64,000 nt of DNA, from NCBI GenBank assembly GCA_964621785.1, contig CAZUPD010000012.1, forward strand, positions 1 through 64,000, read 5' to 3'. Below the pieces are notes generated by a model. The model worked only from the letters and a program-made list of their open reading frames with translations, was not told where the DNA came from and searched no databases. Source of the DNA: JACKDW01 sp964621785. Its GTDB lineage: Bacteria > Myxococcota_A > Polyangia > Nannocystales > Nannocystaceae. How positions within the stretch are numbered: position 1 is the stretch's first letter; each line of letters opens with the position of its first letter. This document shows positions 1-7,811 of this stretch, piece by piece. Both the position numbers and the translations under genes were made by a program.

Positions 1-1
1 C

Positions 2-253
2 TCCCGTGGGAAGCTGGACGAGGCGCTGCGCATCCGCCAGACCGAAGAGCTGCCGATTTTGATCAAGCTAGGAAACAAACGCGATATTTTGATCGAACAA
101 GCGAAAGTAGCGATCATTTTGTTGAAGCGTAATAAAGAGGGAGACCGCAAACAGGCCACGAGTTTGCTCAAACAGGCCCTGAAAGCTGCCGAAGAGATGA
201 AGTTGCCGGAGGTTACGCTGATTCGCCAGATAATCAAGAACGCAGGTTTGTAG
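2..253 (+). CDS. 3' end of a helical-repeat (probably TPR) protein, partial
   Basis: The gene enters from the left edge; only its last 83 codons and a TAG stop are visible. The reading frame is open from base 2. The tail is made of amphipathic helices rich in Leu, Ala, Lys and Glu (for example 'ATSLLKQALKAAEEMKLPE'), which fits the end of a TPR-type protein, as is common in this lineage. No catalytic motif can be seen. The TTG at 59 could act as an internal start but the frame clearly extends further left. The convergent integrase gene ends 17 bases downstream. The TPR assignment is by style only. Confidence 0.6.
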   Translation, partial: SRGKLDEALRIRQTEELPILIKLGNKRDILIEQAKVAIILLKRNKEGDRKQATSLLKQALKAAEEMKLPEVTLIRQIIKNAGL

Positions 254-269
254 AATTTTCGTGCCCGAC

Positions 270-1580
270 CTACGCTGCAGTTCCAGCAAAGATATCATCA
301 AGGTTCGCCCGCGTGACCTTGATACTCGATAGATGTTTTCGCGCATCCGAGTCACTCCCATGGAGGTAGCGATAGGTCGTTGCAATATCTGCATGACCCA
401 TGAGGATCTGAATTTCGGTCTCTGGTACACCGCGCTTCTTAAGCAGCGTGGCAAACGTATGTCGAAGCGAGTGCACAACCGGTAGTTTTCCCGAGTCCGG
501 TAGCGAGATTTTCAATTTTCGACAGATTTTTTGAAAATACAGGCGCAGCGACGGTCCGCTGATGCACTTCCCTTCGTGATATCGATGTGCGAAGAAAAAT
601 GCCCCGTCATTGTCGGGTCGAACTCGCTTGAGAAAAGACATCACCCACGGACTCACGGGAATAGCGAGAGTCACTCCCCCCTTGCGTGTTTTCTTGACCG
701 TGCGAGATTTCCAATTGACCTCACTAGGTTTGAGAGTACACGTCGCCTCGGAGCGCTCGCCGGTGTTCAGGATGTACAGGAGCGCAAGGTCAGCAGACGG
801 CAACGGGGACTTGCCGGACTTGAGGCTATCCGTGAGATACCGGATTAGCTTGGGTACATCCTTGAGATCCAAAGACTCACCCTTGTCCGTTTTCTTCTTC
901 TGGAGCTGTGGCGACGGGACACGAGCGATGAGCTCACGTCTCTTAGCGAGCTTCAGGATGCCTTTAAACGCTTTCCAGGCATGGTCCCGCTGACCCTCGC
1001 TATGCCAGTCCTCGAGGACAGATTCATTAATCTCCGCTACCGGGGTGCTCCCCCAGACTTTGAGTACATGCTTATCGAGCGAGTAGCCGTAGGCGCGGCG
1101 AGTCTTCCGGTGCTTCTTTTTAAAGAAATCTGCCCTCAACTGTTCCACAAGCTCGCCCACAGTGAGCGACTGTTCGGCTGTGGGCGATTGCTCGGCCGCG
1201 GGCGAATGCTCGACTGTGAGTGATTGCGGTGGTCCACACCGAACAATGACCTCAGTCAAGACTGCGCGCCACTCATCGGAGCCAAGGGCAATTTTTTGCT
1301 GTGCGGATTTCAGAGCGGGCTTGTCGGCCGGTTTACTCGCGGGTGTTTCGTTGCGCAAACTTGCGAGGACCTCGCCAGCGAGCTTCCTCGCATGCTTTAC
1401 GGGCATCTGCGGATAATCACCAACAGTGACGATACGTTGGCCGATACGTGCGAAGAATACAGTCTTGCCCCGCTTTGGAGTCCGGCGCACTCCGAACCCA
1501 ATAAGGCGCGAGCACATCAACCGGCCACCCGGCTTTAGTGCTTTAACACTCTTTTCAGTTATAGTGATTCTGTCGCCCAT
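270..1580 (-). CDS. Tyrosine recombinase / phage-type integrase
   Basis: Site-specific recombinase of the tyrosine family, expected to integrate or excise a mobile element by strand exchange at att sites. The N-terminus (about 1-85) resembles the DUF4102-type arm-DNA-binding domain of island integrases. A SAM-like core-binding region follows (about 140-220), then the catalytic domain. Catalytic residues can be read: Arg in 'NTGERSEA', His and Arg in 'HSLRHTFAT', His in 'LMGHAD' and the nucleophile Tyr in 'TTYRYLHG'. The ATG at 1580 starts 'MGDRITITEKSVK', a typical integrase beginning; a TTG at 1610 would add ten residues. Residues 80-140 form an unusual linker that includes a small tandem repeat. 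The gene is clearly AT-richer than its neighbours, a sign of transfer. No tRNA or obvious att duplication is visible in the flanks, so any element would lie mostly outside the window. Confidence 0.85.
   Translation of the reverse strand: MGDRITITEKSVKALKPGGRLMCSRLIGFGVRRTPKRGKTVFFARIGQRIVTVGDYPQMPVKHARKLAGEVLASLRNETPASKPADKPALKSAQQKIALGSDEWRAVLTEVIVRCGPPQSLTVEHSPAAEQSPTAEQSLTVGELVEQLRADFFKKKHRKTRRAYGYSLDKHVLKVWGSTPVAEINESVLEDWHSEGQRDHAWKAFKGILKLAKRRELIARVPSPQLQKKKTDKGESLDLKDVPKLIRYLTDSLKSGKSPLPSADLALLYILNTGERSEATCTLKPSEVNWKSRTVKKTRKGGVTLAIPVSPWVMSFLKRVRPDNDGAFFFAHRYHEGKCISGPSLRLYFQKICRKLKISLPDSGKLPVVHSLRHTFATLLKKRGVPETEIQILMGHADIATTYRYLHGSDSDARKHLSSIKVTRANLDDIFAGTAA
1162..1227 (-). repeat. 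18-bp tandem repeat inside the integrase gene
   Basis: Three full units and one partial unit of 18 bp start at 1162, 1180, 1198 and 1216 (plus-strand consensus GTGRGCGAYTGCTCGGCY). They encode a six-residue repeat of the type S-x-x-x-E-Q in the linker between the arm-binding and core-binding domains. The period is a multiple of three, so copy-number change would keep the frame. Confidence 0.8.
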
Positions 1581-1655
1581 GCTCGAAAACCATGACAGAA
1601 ACTCAAACAAAAATATCCGTGAAAAGGATACCTCGATTTACGTGGTAAAGTCTAT

Positions 1656-1949
1656 TTAAATAGAAGCTATAGGTGGATTCGCGCAATCGTCGCGACCGTC
1701 GCCATCACCATCGCCATCACCGTCGCCATCGCCATCGCCGTCGCCGTCGCCATCGCCGTCGCCGTCTCCATCTCCATCTCCATCTCCGTCGCCGTCGCCG
1801 TCTCCGTCCCCGTCCCCGTCGCCGTCTCCCGGATCGGACTCGGATGCACTGGCATCGGTGTCATCAACGGAACTACACCCGCTGACCGTTAACAGGCAAA
1901 TGGAGAGCAGACCAACCACAGAGTATTTGAGCATGTGTTTGTAAGTCAT
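1656..1949 (-). CDS. Small lipoprotein with a Gly-Asp repeat
   Basis: A 97-residue predicted lipoprotein. From ATG 1949 it begins 'MTYKHMLKYS', followed by a hydrophobic signal and a lipobox ending 'TVSGC', so Cys would be lipidated after signal peptidase II cleavage. A short acidic Ser/Asp stretch leads into a long run of alternating Gly and Asp, and the protein ends 'DDCANPPIASI'. It has no enzymatic domain. Such acidic low-complexity tails are typical linkers of myxobacterial surface lipoproteins, but here nothing follows the linker. It may therefore be a truncated remnant, a spacer, or a calcium-binding tail; function is unknown. The stop overlaps a 12-bp palindrome CTATTTAAATAG at 1652-1663. 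Confidence 0.65.
   Translation of the reverse strand: MTYKHMLKYSVVGLLSICLLTVSGCSSVDDTDASASESDPGDGDGDGDGDGDGDGDGDGDGDGDGDGDGDGDGDGDGDGDGDGDGRDDCANPPIASI
1695..1829 (-). repeat. Hexanucleotide microsatellite coding (Gly-Asp)n
   Basis: About 22 near-perfect hexamers (plus-strand GCCGTC/GCCATC with some CCGTCC/TCCATC variants) encode the Gly-Asp run of the lipoprotein. The period is a multiple of three, so slippage would change length without a frameshift. Confidence 0.85.
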
Positions 1950-2114
1950 ACGCGCATCATACGTGCGTACGGGACTCCGATCCACCGATTGCCGACTGGG
2001 CCGCAAGATTCCCGCGACAAACCCATAGGGGACCAAGTCCGCAGGATTGCGGTGCCGAGACCTCACGGGATCGGCAACGCAATCGCCGCTTGCGAGCGCT
2101 GGTACAGTGCCCGG

Positions 2115-3863
2115 GTGAACGAACGATCCCGCCGTCACTTCGTCCGTCAACTCCTCGCAGGACTCACAGTGGCCCCCTGGCTTGCCGCATGTTCCGACCG
2201 TCGCGACAACATTAAACATGTGCATACACATAGTCGCCCATCCACCCCGATGGCGTCCTCGCACTCGGCTTCAGGGGTGACACTGTTGATCGAAGGCGGT
2301 TCGATCGTGACCGGCGATCCGAAAAATCCCCGGGTCGAGGCGCTCGCGGTCGCTGGGCAGCGGATTGTCGCAGCCGGCTCGCGGGCCGACGTCGCGCGGC
2401 TTCGCGGCCCAAACACCCGGGTCCTCGACCTCGATTCCGGCATCGCTATCGCCGGACTCACAGATGCACATGCACATTTGGTCGGCCTCGGCCAAGCCAT
2501 CGAGCAGGTCGACCTGCGCGGCGCAACCTCGATCAACGAGGTTGTCTCACGCATGCGCAAGCACGCCCAAGCCCTGCCTCCGGGTGTGTGGGTGACCGGA
2601 CGCGGCTGGGACCAAAACCTGTGGCGACAAAAAAAAATGCCGACCCACGAACCCCTGACGGCCGCGTTTCCCGAGCGCACGGTTTGGGTCCGTCGGATCG
2701 ATGGCCACGCCGGCTGGGGCAACCAAAGATTGATCGAGGCCGCGGGCCTACGCGAAGACACGAAGGCACCCGAGGGCGGGGAGATCATCCGCGGTCGCGA
2801 TGGCAAACCCACCGGGGTGTTGATCGATGCCGCGATGGCGTTGGTACCCGTGCCCGAGCCGACGAGTGCTGATTTGCGGCGCGCACTGTTGGCAGCCCAA
2901 GACAAACTTCTGAGCCTCGGCATGGTCGGCCTCCACGATATGGGTGTATCTGCACCAGTTCACCGCCTCTACGAGCAACTCACCGACAAACAAGAATTGC
3001 ACCTGCGGGTCCACGGCTATGCCACCCAAGACTGGTTTGAACGCGAGCTGGTCACCAGGCCCAACGAACAGACACAGCCAGATGCACACTACACGCTCAA
3101 GGGGGTCAAGCTCTACGTCGACGGTGCGCTCGGGAGCCGTGGGGCGGCCATGTTGGCGGACTACCACGACCGCCAAGGGCACCGCGGCCTGCTTCAACAA
3201 ACCCCTGAAGCCCTCGAAAATTTGTGTGTACAAGCAGTTGCGCAGGGATATCAGGTGGCGGCCCACGCGATTGGCGACCGCGGGATTCGGACCCTGTTAC
3301 ACGCGTATGGGCAAGCCCTCGCCAAACACCCCGAGGCGACCGACGCCCGCTTGCGGGTCGAGCATGCCCAAATTGTCGCCGTCGAAGATATCCCGACCTT
3401 TGCCCGCCTGGGGTTGATCGCAAGTATGCAACCGACGCACGCAACCAGCGATATGCCCTGGGTGCCCGACCGCATCGGTCCCGAGCGGCTCGCGGGGGCC
3501 TATGCGTGGCAACGGTTTCGCCAGGCTGGAGTTGTGTTGGCGCTGGGCAGCGATTTCCCGGTCGAACATCCCGATGTCGTGCACGGGCTGTACGCGGCAC
3601 TCACCCGCCAAGACGAACACGGACAACCTCCGTCGGGGTGGCTGCCCGAACAACGGCTCACACTCGGGGAAGCAATCGCCGGATTTACCGCGAACGCGGC
3701 CTATGCCGTACATCGCGAGGCCGAGCTCGGGCGACTGATGCCCGGTTACCTCGCGGACATCAGTTGTTTTCACGGCGACTTGTGGACGATGACACCCGCG
3801 CAGATCCGAACCGCGAAGGCCCGGGCGACCGTGGTCGGCGGTCAAGTCGTATGGGAAGCATAA
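2115..3863 (+). CDS. Tat-exported lipoprotein amidohydrolase (amidohydrolase family 3, YtcJ-like)
   Basis: Predicted metal-dependent hydrolase of about 582 residues acting on C-N bonds; substrate unknown. The GTG at 2115 is chosen because it yields 'SRRHFVRQ', a twin-arginine motif, followed by a hydrophobic stretch and the lipobox 'LAAC'; the upstream in-frame sequence does not look coding. The mature part begins 'LLIEGGSIVTGDPKNPRVEA', typical of the beta-sandwich of family 3 amidohydrolases. Metal-site motifs are 'DAHAHLVG' near the N-terminus, 'AAHAIGDRG' in the middle and 'GSDFPVEHPD' near the end. Tat export fits a protein folded with its metal before transport. It is divergent from the Gly-Asp lipoprotein and followed by a convergent kinase. 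Cyclic amide or formamide substrates are both possible. Confidence 0.85.
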   Translation: MNERSRRHFVRQLLAGLTVAPWLAACSDRRDNIKHVHTHSRPSTPMASSHSASGVTLLIEGGSIVTGDPKNPRVEALAVAGQRIVAAGSRADVARLRGPNTRVLDLDSGIAIAGLTDAHAHLVGLGQAIEQVDLRGATSINEVVSRMRKHAQALPPGVWVTGRGWDQNLWRQKKMPTHEPLTAAFPERTVWVRRIDGHAGWGNQRLIEAAGLREDTKAPEGGEIIRGRDGKPTGVLIDAAMALVPVPEPTSADLRRALLAAQDKLLSLGMVGLHDMGVSAPVHRLYEQLTDKQELHLRVHGYATQDWFERELVTRPNEQTQPDAHYTLKGVKLYVDGALGSRGAAMLADYHDRQGHRGLLQQTPEALENLCVQAVAQGYQVAAHAIGDRGIRTLLHAYGQALAKHPEATDARLRVEHAQIVAVEDIPTFARLGLIASMQPTHATSDMPWVPDRIGPERLAGAYAWQRFRQAGVVLALGSDFPVEHPDVVHGLYAALTRQDEHGQPPSGWLPEQRLTLGEAIAGFTANAAYAVHREAELGRLMPGYLADISCFHGDLWTMTPAQIRTAKARATVVGGQVVWEA

Positions 3864-3956
3864 CGTTTTTTAAAATATATGTGTAACAGCATACGTTTAA
3901 ACTCGAAGAATCGATGACGTCCCGACCCGTGAAGCTCCGTGCCGCAATCGGATGTG

Positions 3957-4880
3957 CTACCGCGCGGTTGTGCGGCGTGTGGTGGTCCGGCGCGACGACG
4001 AGTACCGCAGTGCTACCGGTTTGACCCGTGCAAACTCCCGGTGCATCTCACCGGCATCTTCGAACCGTTCCCGGGCGTTCACGGCGAGGGCTTGGCGGAC
4101 AAACGCTACCAGCGACGGCGAGTGTCGGCGCAGGCGTTCATACCCGGGGGGCGGCCAATCAAACGGCCAGTCGGGCACGGTACCCGTCAACATCCGCACC
4201 AGTACCAAACCAGCCGAAAACACGTCCGAGCGCGGCGAGGGGTGCCCCATCGCCTGCTCCGGTGCAATGTACCCCAGGGTTCCTGAGTTCGACCCGCGAA
4301 TGGTCCGCAGGCCAAACTTGGCGATGCCAAAGTCGCCGAGACGCAGGCTGCCGTCGCCAAATAGGATCAGATTGTCGGGCTTGACGTCGCAGTGGACAAT
4401 CCCATTTTCATGTGCATATGCAAGACCGCAGAGCATCTGCTCGGTGTACTCGAGAATGTGGGTCAATGAGATGCGTCGGGTCAGGCGTTCGTCGAGGGTG
4501 CGCTCACCCAGTGGATATGCAACGACCAGCACGCCGTCGTAGATGTCGGCGTTTTTCAGGGGCAAGATGTTGGGATGATCGAGACGCGCGGTGATCTGAA
4601 TCTCGCGGCGAAAATCGGCCAAGGTCTGCTGGCTGACACCCAACGGAATTTTTACGGCGACGTTGATCCCCTCGATCGTGTCGTAGGCCTCGTAAACGTC
4701 ACCAAACCCTCCTCGTGCGAGCCTGCGCCGAATTTTGTACTTGCCCAGACGCTGGCCGACGCGAACCCGCGGGTGCGGGTGCGGCTTGTAGTGTTCCTTC
4801 GGACTCGACACGACGGGAGCGAAGTGTACTCCACATCGCCTCCAATGGGTTCGCCCCGCAGATCCTTCGGTCGGCGCCAT
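3957..4880 (-). CDS. Serine/threonine protein kinase, non-RD type
   Basis: Soluble Hanks-type kinase of about 307 residues without a membrane segment or sensor domain. A Gly-rich loop ('LARGGFGDVYEA'), the ATP-anchoring Lys in 'INVAVKI', the catalytic loop 'IVHCDVKPDN', 'LGDFGIAKFG' and 'GYIAPEQ' are all visible. The Arg of the usual HRD motif is Cys (HCD), so this is a non-RD kinase whose activity probably does not depend on activation-loop phosphorylation in the usual way. The N-terminal 45 residues are unstructured and the C-terminus is a short Arg/Thr-rich tail. The ATG at 4880 is preferred over a TTG at 4886. It lies alone between convergent and co-directional genes, so its target cannot be inferred. 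Confidence 0.9.
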   Translation of the reverse strand: MAPTEGSAGRTHWRRCGVHFAPVVSSPKEHYKPHPHPRVRVGQRLGKYKIRRRLARGGFGDVYEAYDTIEGINVAVKIPLGVSQQTLADFRREIQITARLDHPNILPLKNADIYDGVLVVAYPLGERTLDERLTRRISLTHILEYTEQMLCGLAYAHENGIVHCDVKPDNLILFGDGSLRLGDFGIAKFGLRTIRGSNSGTLGYIAPEQAMGHPSPRSDVFSAGLVLVRMLTGTVPDWPFDWPPPGYERLRRHSPSLVAFVRQALAVNARERFEDAGEMHREFARVKPVALRYSSSRRTTTRRTTAR

Positions 4881-5031
4881 CCACAATCCAACGGGGACAG
4901 CAAACCTGAATGTGCGCGGGCGAATGCGGTCACCTGTCGAAGTCTGGCCGACCCGAATGTGTCGGCCCGGCCCGATTCAGGCGGCTGCGAGCACTGCGGT
5001 GGACCCATCTGACCCGCGATATCCGGCCACC

Positions 5032-5610
5032 TCAACGGTCTGATTCAGGCGGCTGCGGCCACAGTGCCGATAACTCCAATTCAATGGCGGCAAACGGTTC
5101 GAGTCGCACGACCTGATCCCCCCCGCGGGTCACGACGAGTCGATATCCGTCGCCGTCGAGCCGATAGACCTCAACCGTGCGGTCCGTCGGGTGGACGAGC
5201 CACACATGCGGAACCTGCTCACGGCTGTAGATCGGCATCTTGAGTTCACGGTCGATCCTCGCGGTACTCGGGGAAAGCACCTCGCAGGCGAAGTCTGGGG
5301 GAATCTCAAGAAATGGGGCGTTTGGGGCAAACGGCAGGCGTTCTCGCCGCCACCCAGCGAGGTCGGGGACGAGGATATCGCCTCCAAGGTGGAGTTCGGG
5401 CTCAAACAAGAGAATCCATCCTCCCGGCCCGCCGCGCCCGCGGTGGAACGCACTCCCGAGGTCCATTCCCAATACCGACGCAACCTCTGAGTGCGGCACT
5501 GCCGGCCGCGGCTGGGTGTACAACACTCCCCCGAGCACCTCGGCCACCAGATGCGCCGGCGCGTCGATCACATCCTGATAGGTCGCTCGCGCAATCGCCA
5601 ACTCGCCCAT
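5032..5610 (-). CDS. Uma2-family (DUF820) PD-(D/E)XK-fold protein
   Basis: A 192-residue protein of the Uma2 family, which has a restriction-endonuclease-like fold and is greatly expanded in cyanobacteria and some myxobacteria. Visible family features are the N-terminal 'YQDVIDAPAHLVAEVLGGVL', 'DILVPDLAGWRRER', the active-site segment 'DFACEVLSPSTARID' and 'VWLVHPTDRTVEVYRL'. Family members are presumed nucleases, but few have been tested. No partner toxin, transposase or methylase is next to it. The ATG at 5610 directly starts the conserved region. Confidence 0.85.
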   Translation of the reverse strand: MGELAIARATYQDVIDAPAHLVAEVLGGVLYTQPRPAVPHSEVASVLGMDLGSAFHRGRGGPGGWILLFEPELHLGGDILVPDLAGWRRERLPFAPNAPFLEIPPDFACEVLSPSTARIDRELKMPIYSREQVPHVWLVHPTDRTVEVYRLDGDGYRLVVTRGGDQVVRLEPFAAIELELSALWPQPPESDR

Positions 5611-5773
5611 CGCTCGAGGTTAGCACGAATGACGCCGCAGCGGAGCCAACCGACCCGTATCGCACGGATCGCCTTGACCACGACATCAAAAACGCCCTCG
5701 GTGGCACGCAACTCGCGGTCTCGGGCCGACCGGAACTCGACACGACTCGTCGTCGTACCGCCCGGCCTTCGAC

Positions 5774-7693
5774 TCAGTTGTCGAGGCAGTTCGTCGACCA
5801 CAACTCCCCGCGACCGGAGGTCTTGTTGATCGGGATGACACCGATCGGAACCGGAACAAACGACTCACACGCCTCCGGGAACGGCCCGAGATGGACATCG
5901 TACTCGGAGATGCTGCCTGGGTAGATGACCTCCTGCGGGGAGACAAATGCCCCCTCGACCGTATCGATCACGTTTTGAATGCAACCTTCGACCTTGTCGA
6001 TCTTCTCCGGCAACGAGTCGGTGTTTTCGATCCCACAGCCACCGATGATCTCATCGACATTGTCCTGCCACGCATCGCCGATGATGATGAACTCGTTGAG
6101 GTCTGGCTCGACGTGAAAGCCCGACCCATAGGCCCAGGTGTCATAACCCTCGAGGGCATAGCCCAAACTGGAGCTGGCCTGCAAAATCTCAATCACCGGC
6201 GCACCCTGTTCGCCCGGCAAAAAGTACTCGATCGCAGATAATACGATCATTTGATTGATGATCTTGTCGAGCGCTGCCAACGGCTTGGCGTAGATCTTGG
6301 TGACGAGTTTCATCTGCAGCGACGACTGCCCAAACTGGCCCAACGTCAAGCTCAACAGGCCAAATCGAAGTTGGTACTCAGGGACACCTTGCATACCTGC
6401 TCCCAAGCCCAGGTCAGGGATCGGCGCGAACAGGCTGCTCGCCTCCTCCATCATGTGCGCGTGGGCCCAACTGGCGCTTGCATAGGCCGCCGGCACCACC
6501 CGATCGCGGATCATCTGTCCGAGTTGGTCCTGGTTGTCCATCCATCCGTGTGCAGATACATCGAGTGCCTCGTAGTCGTCGAGGCAGGCCTGTAGCCCGG
6601 CGGTCACCGCTTCGAGGGCATCGAGGTCCTCGTCCTTGGGATCCTGCGGATTGAGCCCTTCGTAGGTTACTTGCATGGTTTGCAAGGCGGCCGCGCAATC
6701 GTCGAGCACGCCCGACAGCGCGGCATCATCCGGTTTGGGGTCCATCCCGATCGCCATCAGTCCCGCGGCATTGGGGTACCCTCCGGGAACGCGCAACAGC
6801 AAATCGTCGAGCGGGGCAAACGGTTCAGGTTCGAGCATCTCCGGCGTCGCCCCGAGCTGGTTGATCGCCGCGACCATGTCGGCATCGTCGCCGTCGTGGG
6901 CTGCGAGCACGGCGTAGACACCGGCCTCGACCGCAGACAGTGCCGGGCCGGCCAAGGCGGCCTGGGGGCGCAGAGCCTCGTTGACGACCTCGACTTCGAC
7001 CTCGTCGTACAGCATCTCGCCGTCGATGTCCGCTGTACACGAAACCGTCCAGGTCCCAAACTCTTCAAATGTATATACACCATCGACCTCGTCATAGCCC
7101 TCCTGCGGATCGACACTGACGGTCGCCACGAAGTCGCCGGGATAGGGCATGCCGTCCTGAAGTGCCCGGCAATCGACCATCAGCTGACTGGCGTTGTCGG
7201 CCTCTTGAACGATCAAACTCGACGCCGCGACCTCGAGCGTCACCCCATCTTGACCGCCCGTGTCCGTATCGCTGTCGCTGTCCGTGTCGGACCCGCTGTC
7301 TGTGTCGCTATCGCTGTCGGTTCCCTCGGTCGGATCCGAATCGCTGTCCGTGTCGGTTCCCTCGCTCGGATCTGAATCGCTGTCTGTGTTCGAGTCGGGA
7401 CCGGTGTCGGTCGGATCGTCGGTCGTCGGCCCACTCGGATCTCCGCTCGGATCGCCGCTCGGATCGCCGCTCGGATCTCCACTCGGGTCACCGCTGGGAT
7501 CTCCGCTCGGGTCGCCACTCGGGTCGCCGCCGGGACCATTGCCCGTCGGACCGGCCGTCGTCTCGCCATCTGTTGTATCTGCATCGGTATCTGCAGCCTC
7601 GGTATCCCCGTCTGTGTCAGAACCACACCCGGTCACCGTCCAAATCACCGCAGCTGCCAGCAGCCCCCATCCTCGTCCCGCTCGTCGCATCAT
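5774..7693 (-). CDS. Large lipoprotein with Ser/Asp/Gly repeat linker, unknown domain
   Basis: Predicted surface lipoprotein of about 639 residues. The ATG at 7693 has a good Shine-Dalgarno (AAGGG about 9 bases upstream) and gives a short basic start, a hydrophobic stretch and a lipobox ending 'TVTGC'. A long low-complexity region follows, with repeated G-D-P-S units and then S-D-S-D/T-D-S-D units, which projects the globular part from the membrane. The folded part starts near 'VTLEVAASSLIVQEADNAS' with an Ig-like beta-sandwich look. It continues into an alpha-rich segment of about 350 residues with no catalytic motif I recognise. It is probably monocistronic. The repeats carry repetitive plus-strand DNA that creates long false antisense frames. 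Confidence 0.75.
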   Translation of the reverse strand: MMRRAGRGWGLLAAAVIWTVTGCGSDTDGDTEAADTDADTTDGETTAGPTGNGPGGDPSGDPSGDPSGDPSGDPSGDPSGDPSGDPSGPTTDDPTDTGPDSNTDSDSDPSEGTDTDSDSDPTEGTDSDSDTDSGSDTDSDSDTDTGGQDGVTLEVAASSLIVQEADNASQLMVDCRALQDGMPYPGDFVATVSVDPQEGYDEVDGVYTFEEFGTWTVSCTADIDGEMLYDEVEVEVVNEALRPQAALAGPALSAVEAGVYAVLAAHDGDDADMVAAINQLGATPEMLEPEPFAPLDDLLLRVPGGYPNAAGLMAIGMDPKPDDAALSGVLDDCAAALQTMQVTYEGLNPQDPKDEDLDALEAVTAGLQACLDDYEALDVSAHGWMDNQDQLGQMIRDRVVPAAYASASWAHAHMMEEASSLFAPIPDLGLGAGMQGVPEYQLRFGLLSLTLGQFGQSSLQMKLVTKIYAKPLAALDKIINQMIVLSAIEYFLPGEQGAPVIEILQASSSLGYALEGYDTWAYGSGFHVEPDLNEFIIIGDAWQDNVDEIIGGCGIENTDSLPEKIDKVEGCIQNVIDTVEGAFVSPQEVIYPGSISEYDVHLGPFPEACESFVPVPIGVIPINKTSGRGELWSTNCLDN

Positions 7694-7811
7694 CGCTATA
7701 CCCTTATGTCTCGTTTGCCTCACCGCGTCTGTAGGACGGGCCCGATGGCGGCTTCACTATAAACATGTCTAATGGGACATATCAAACACAAACCTGGACC
7801 GGCCCGGCGAC

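Noticed and set aside
1..1660. tRNA gene or duplicated attachment site next to the integrase
   Set aside because: No cloverleaf-like sequence and no direct repeat of useful length was seen in the flanks within the window.
1669..1885. His/Arg-rich plus-strand frames opposite the Gly-Asp repeat
   Set aside because: They are antisense readings of the hexamer repeat with no start signal or non-repetitive sequence.
5313..5924. Plus-strand frames opposite the Uma2 gene and beyond
   Set aside because: They are shadows of the minus-strand gene with Arg/Pro-rich composition.
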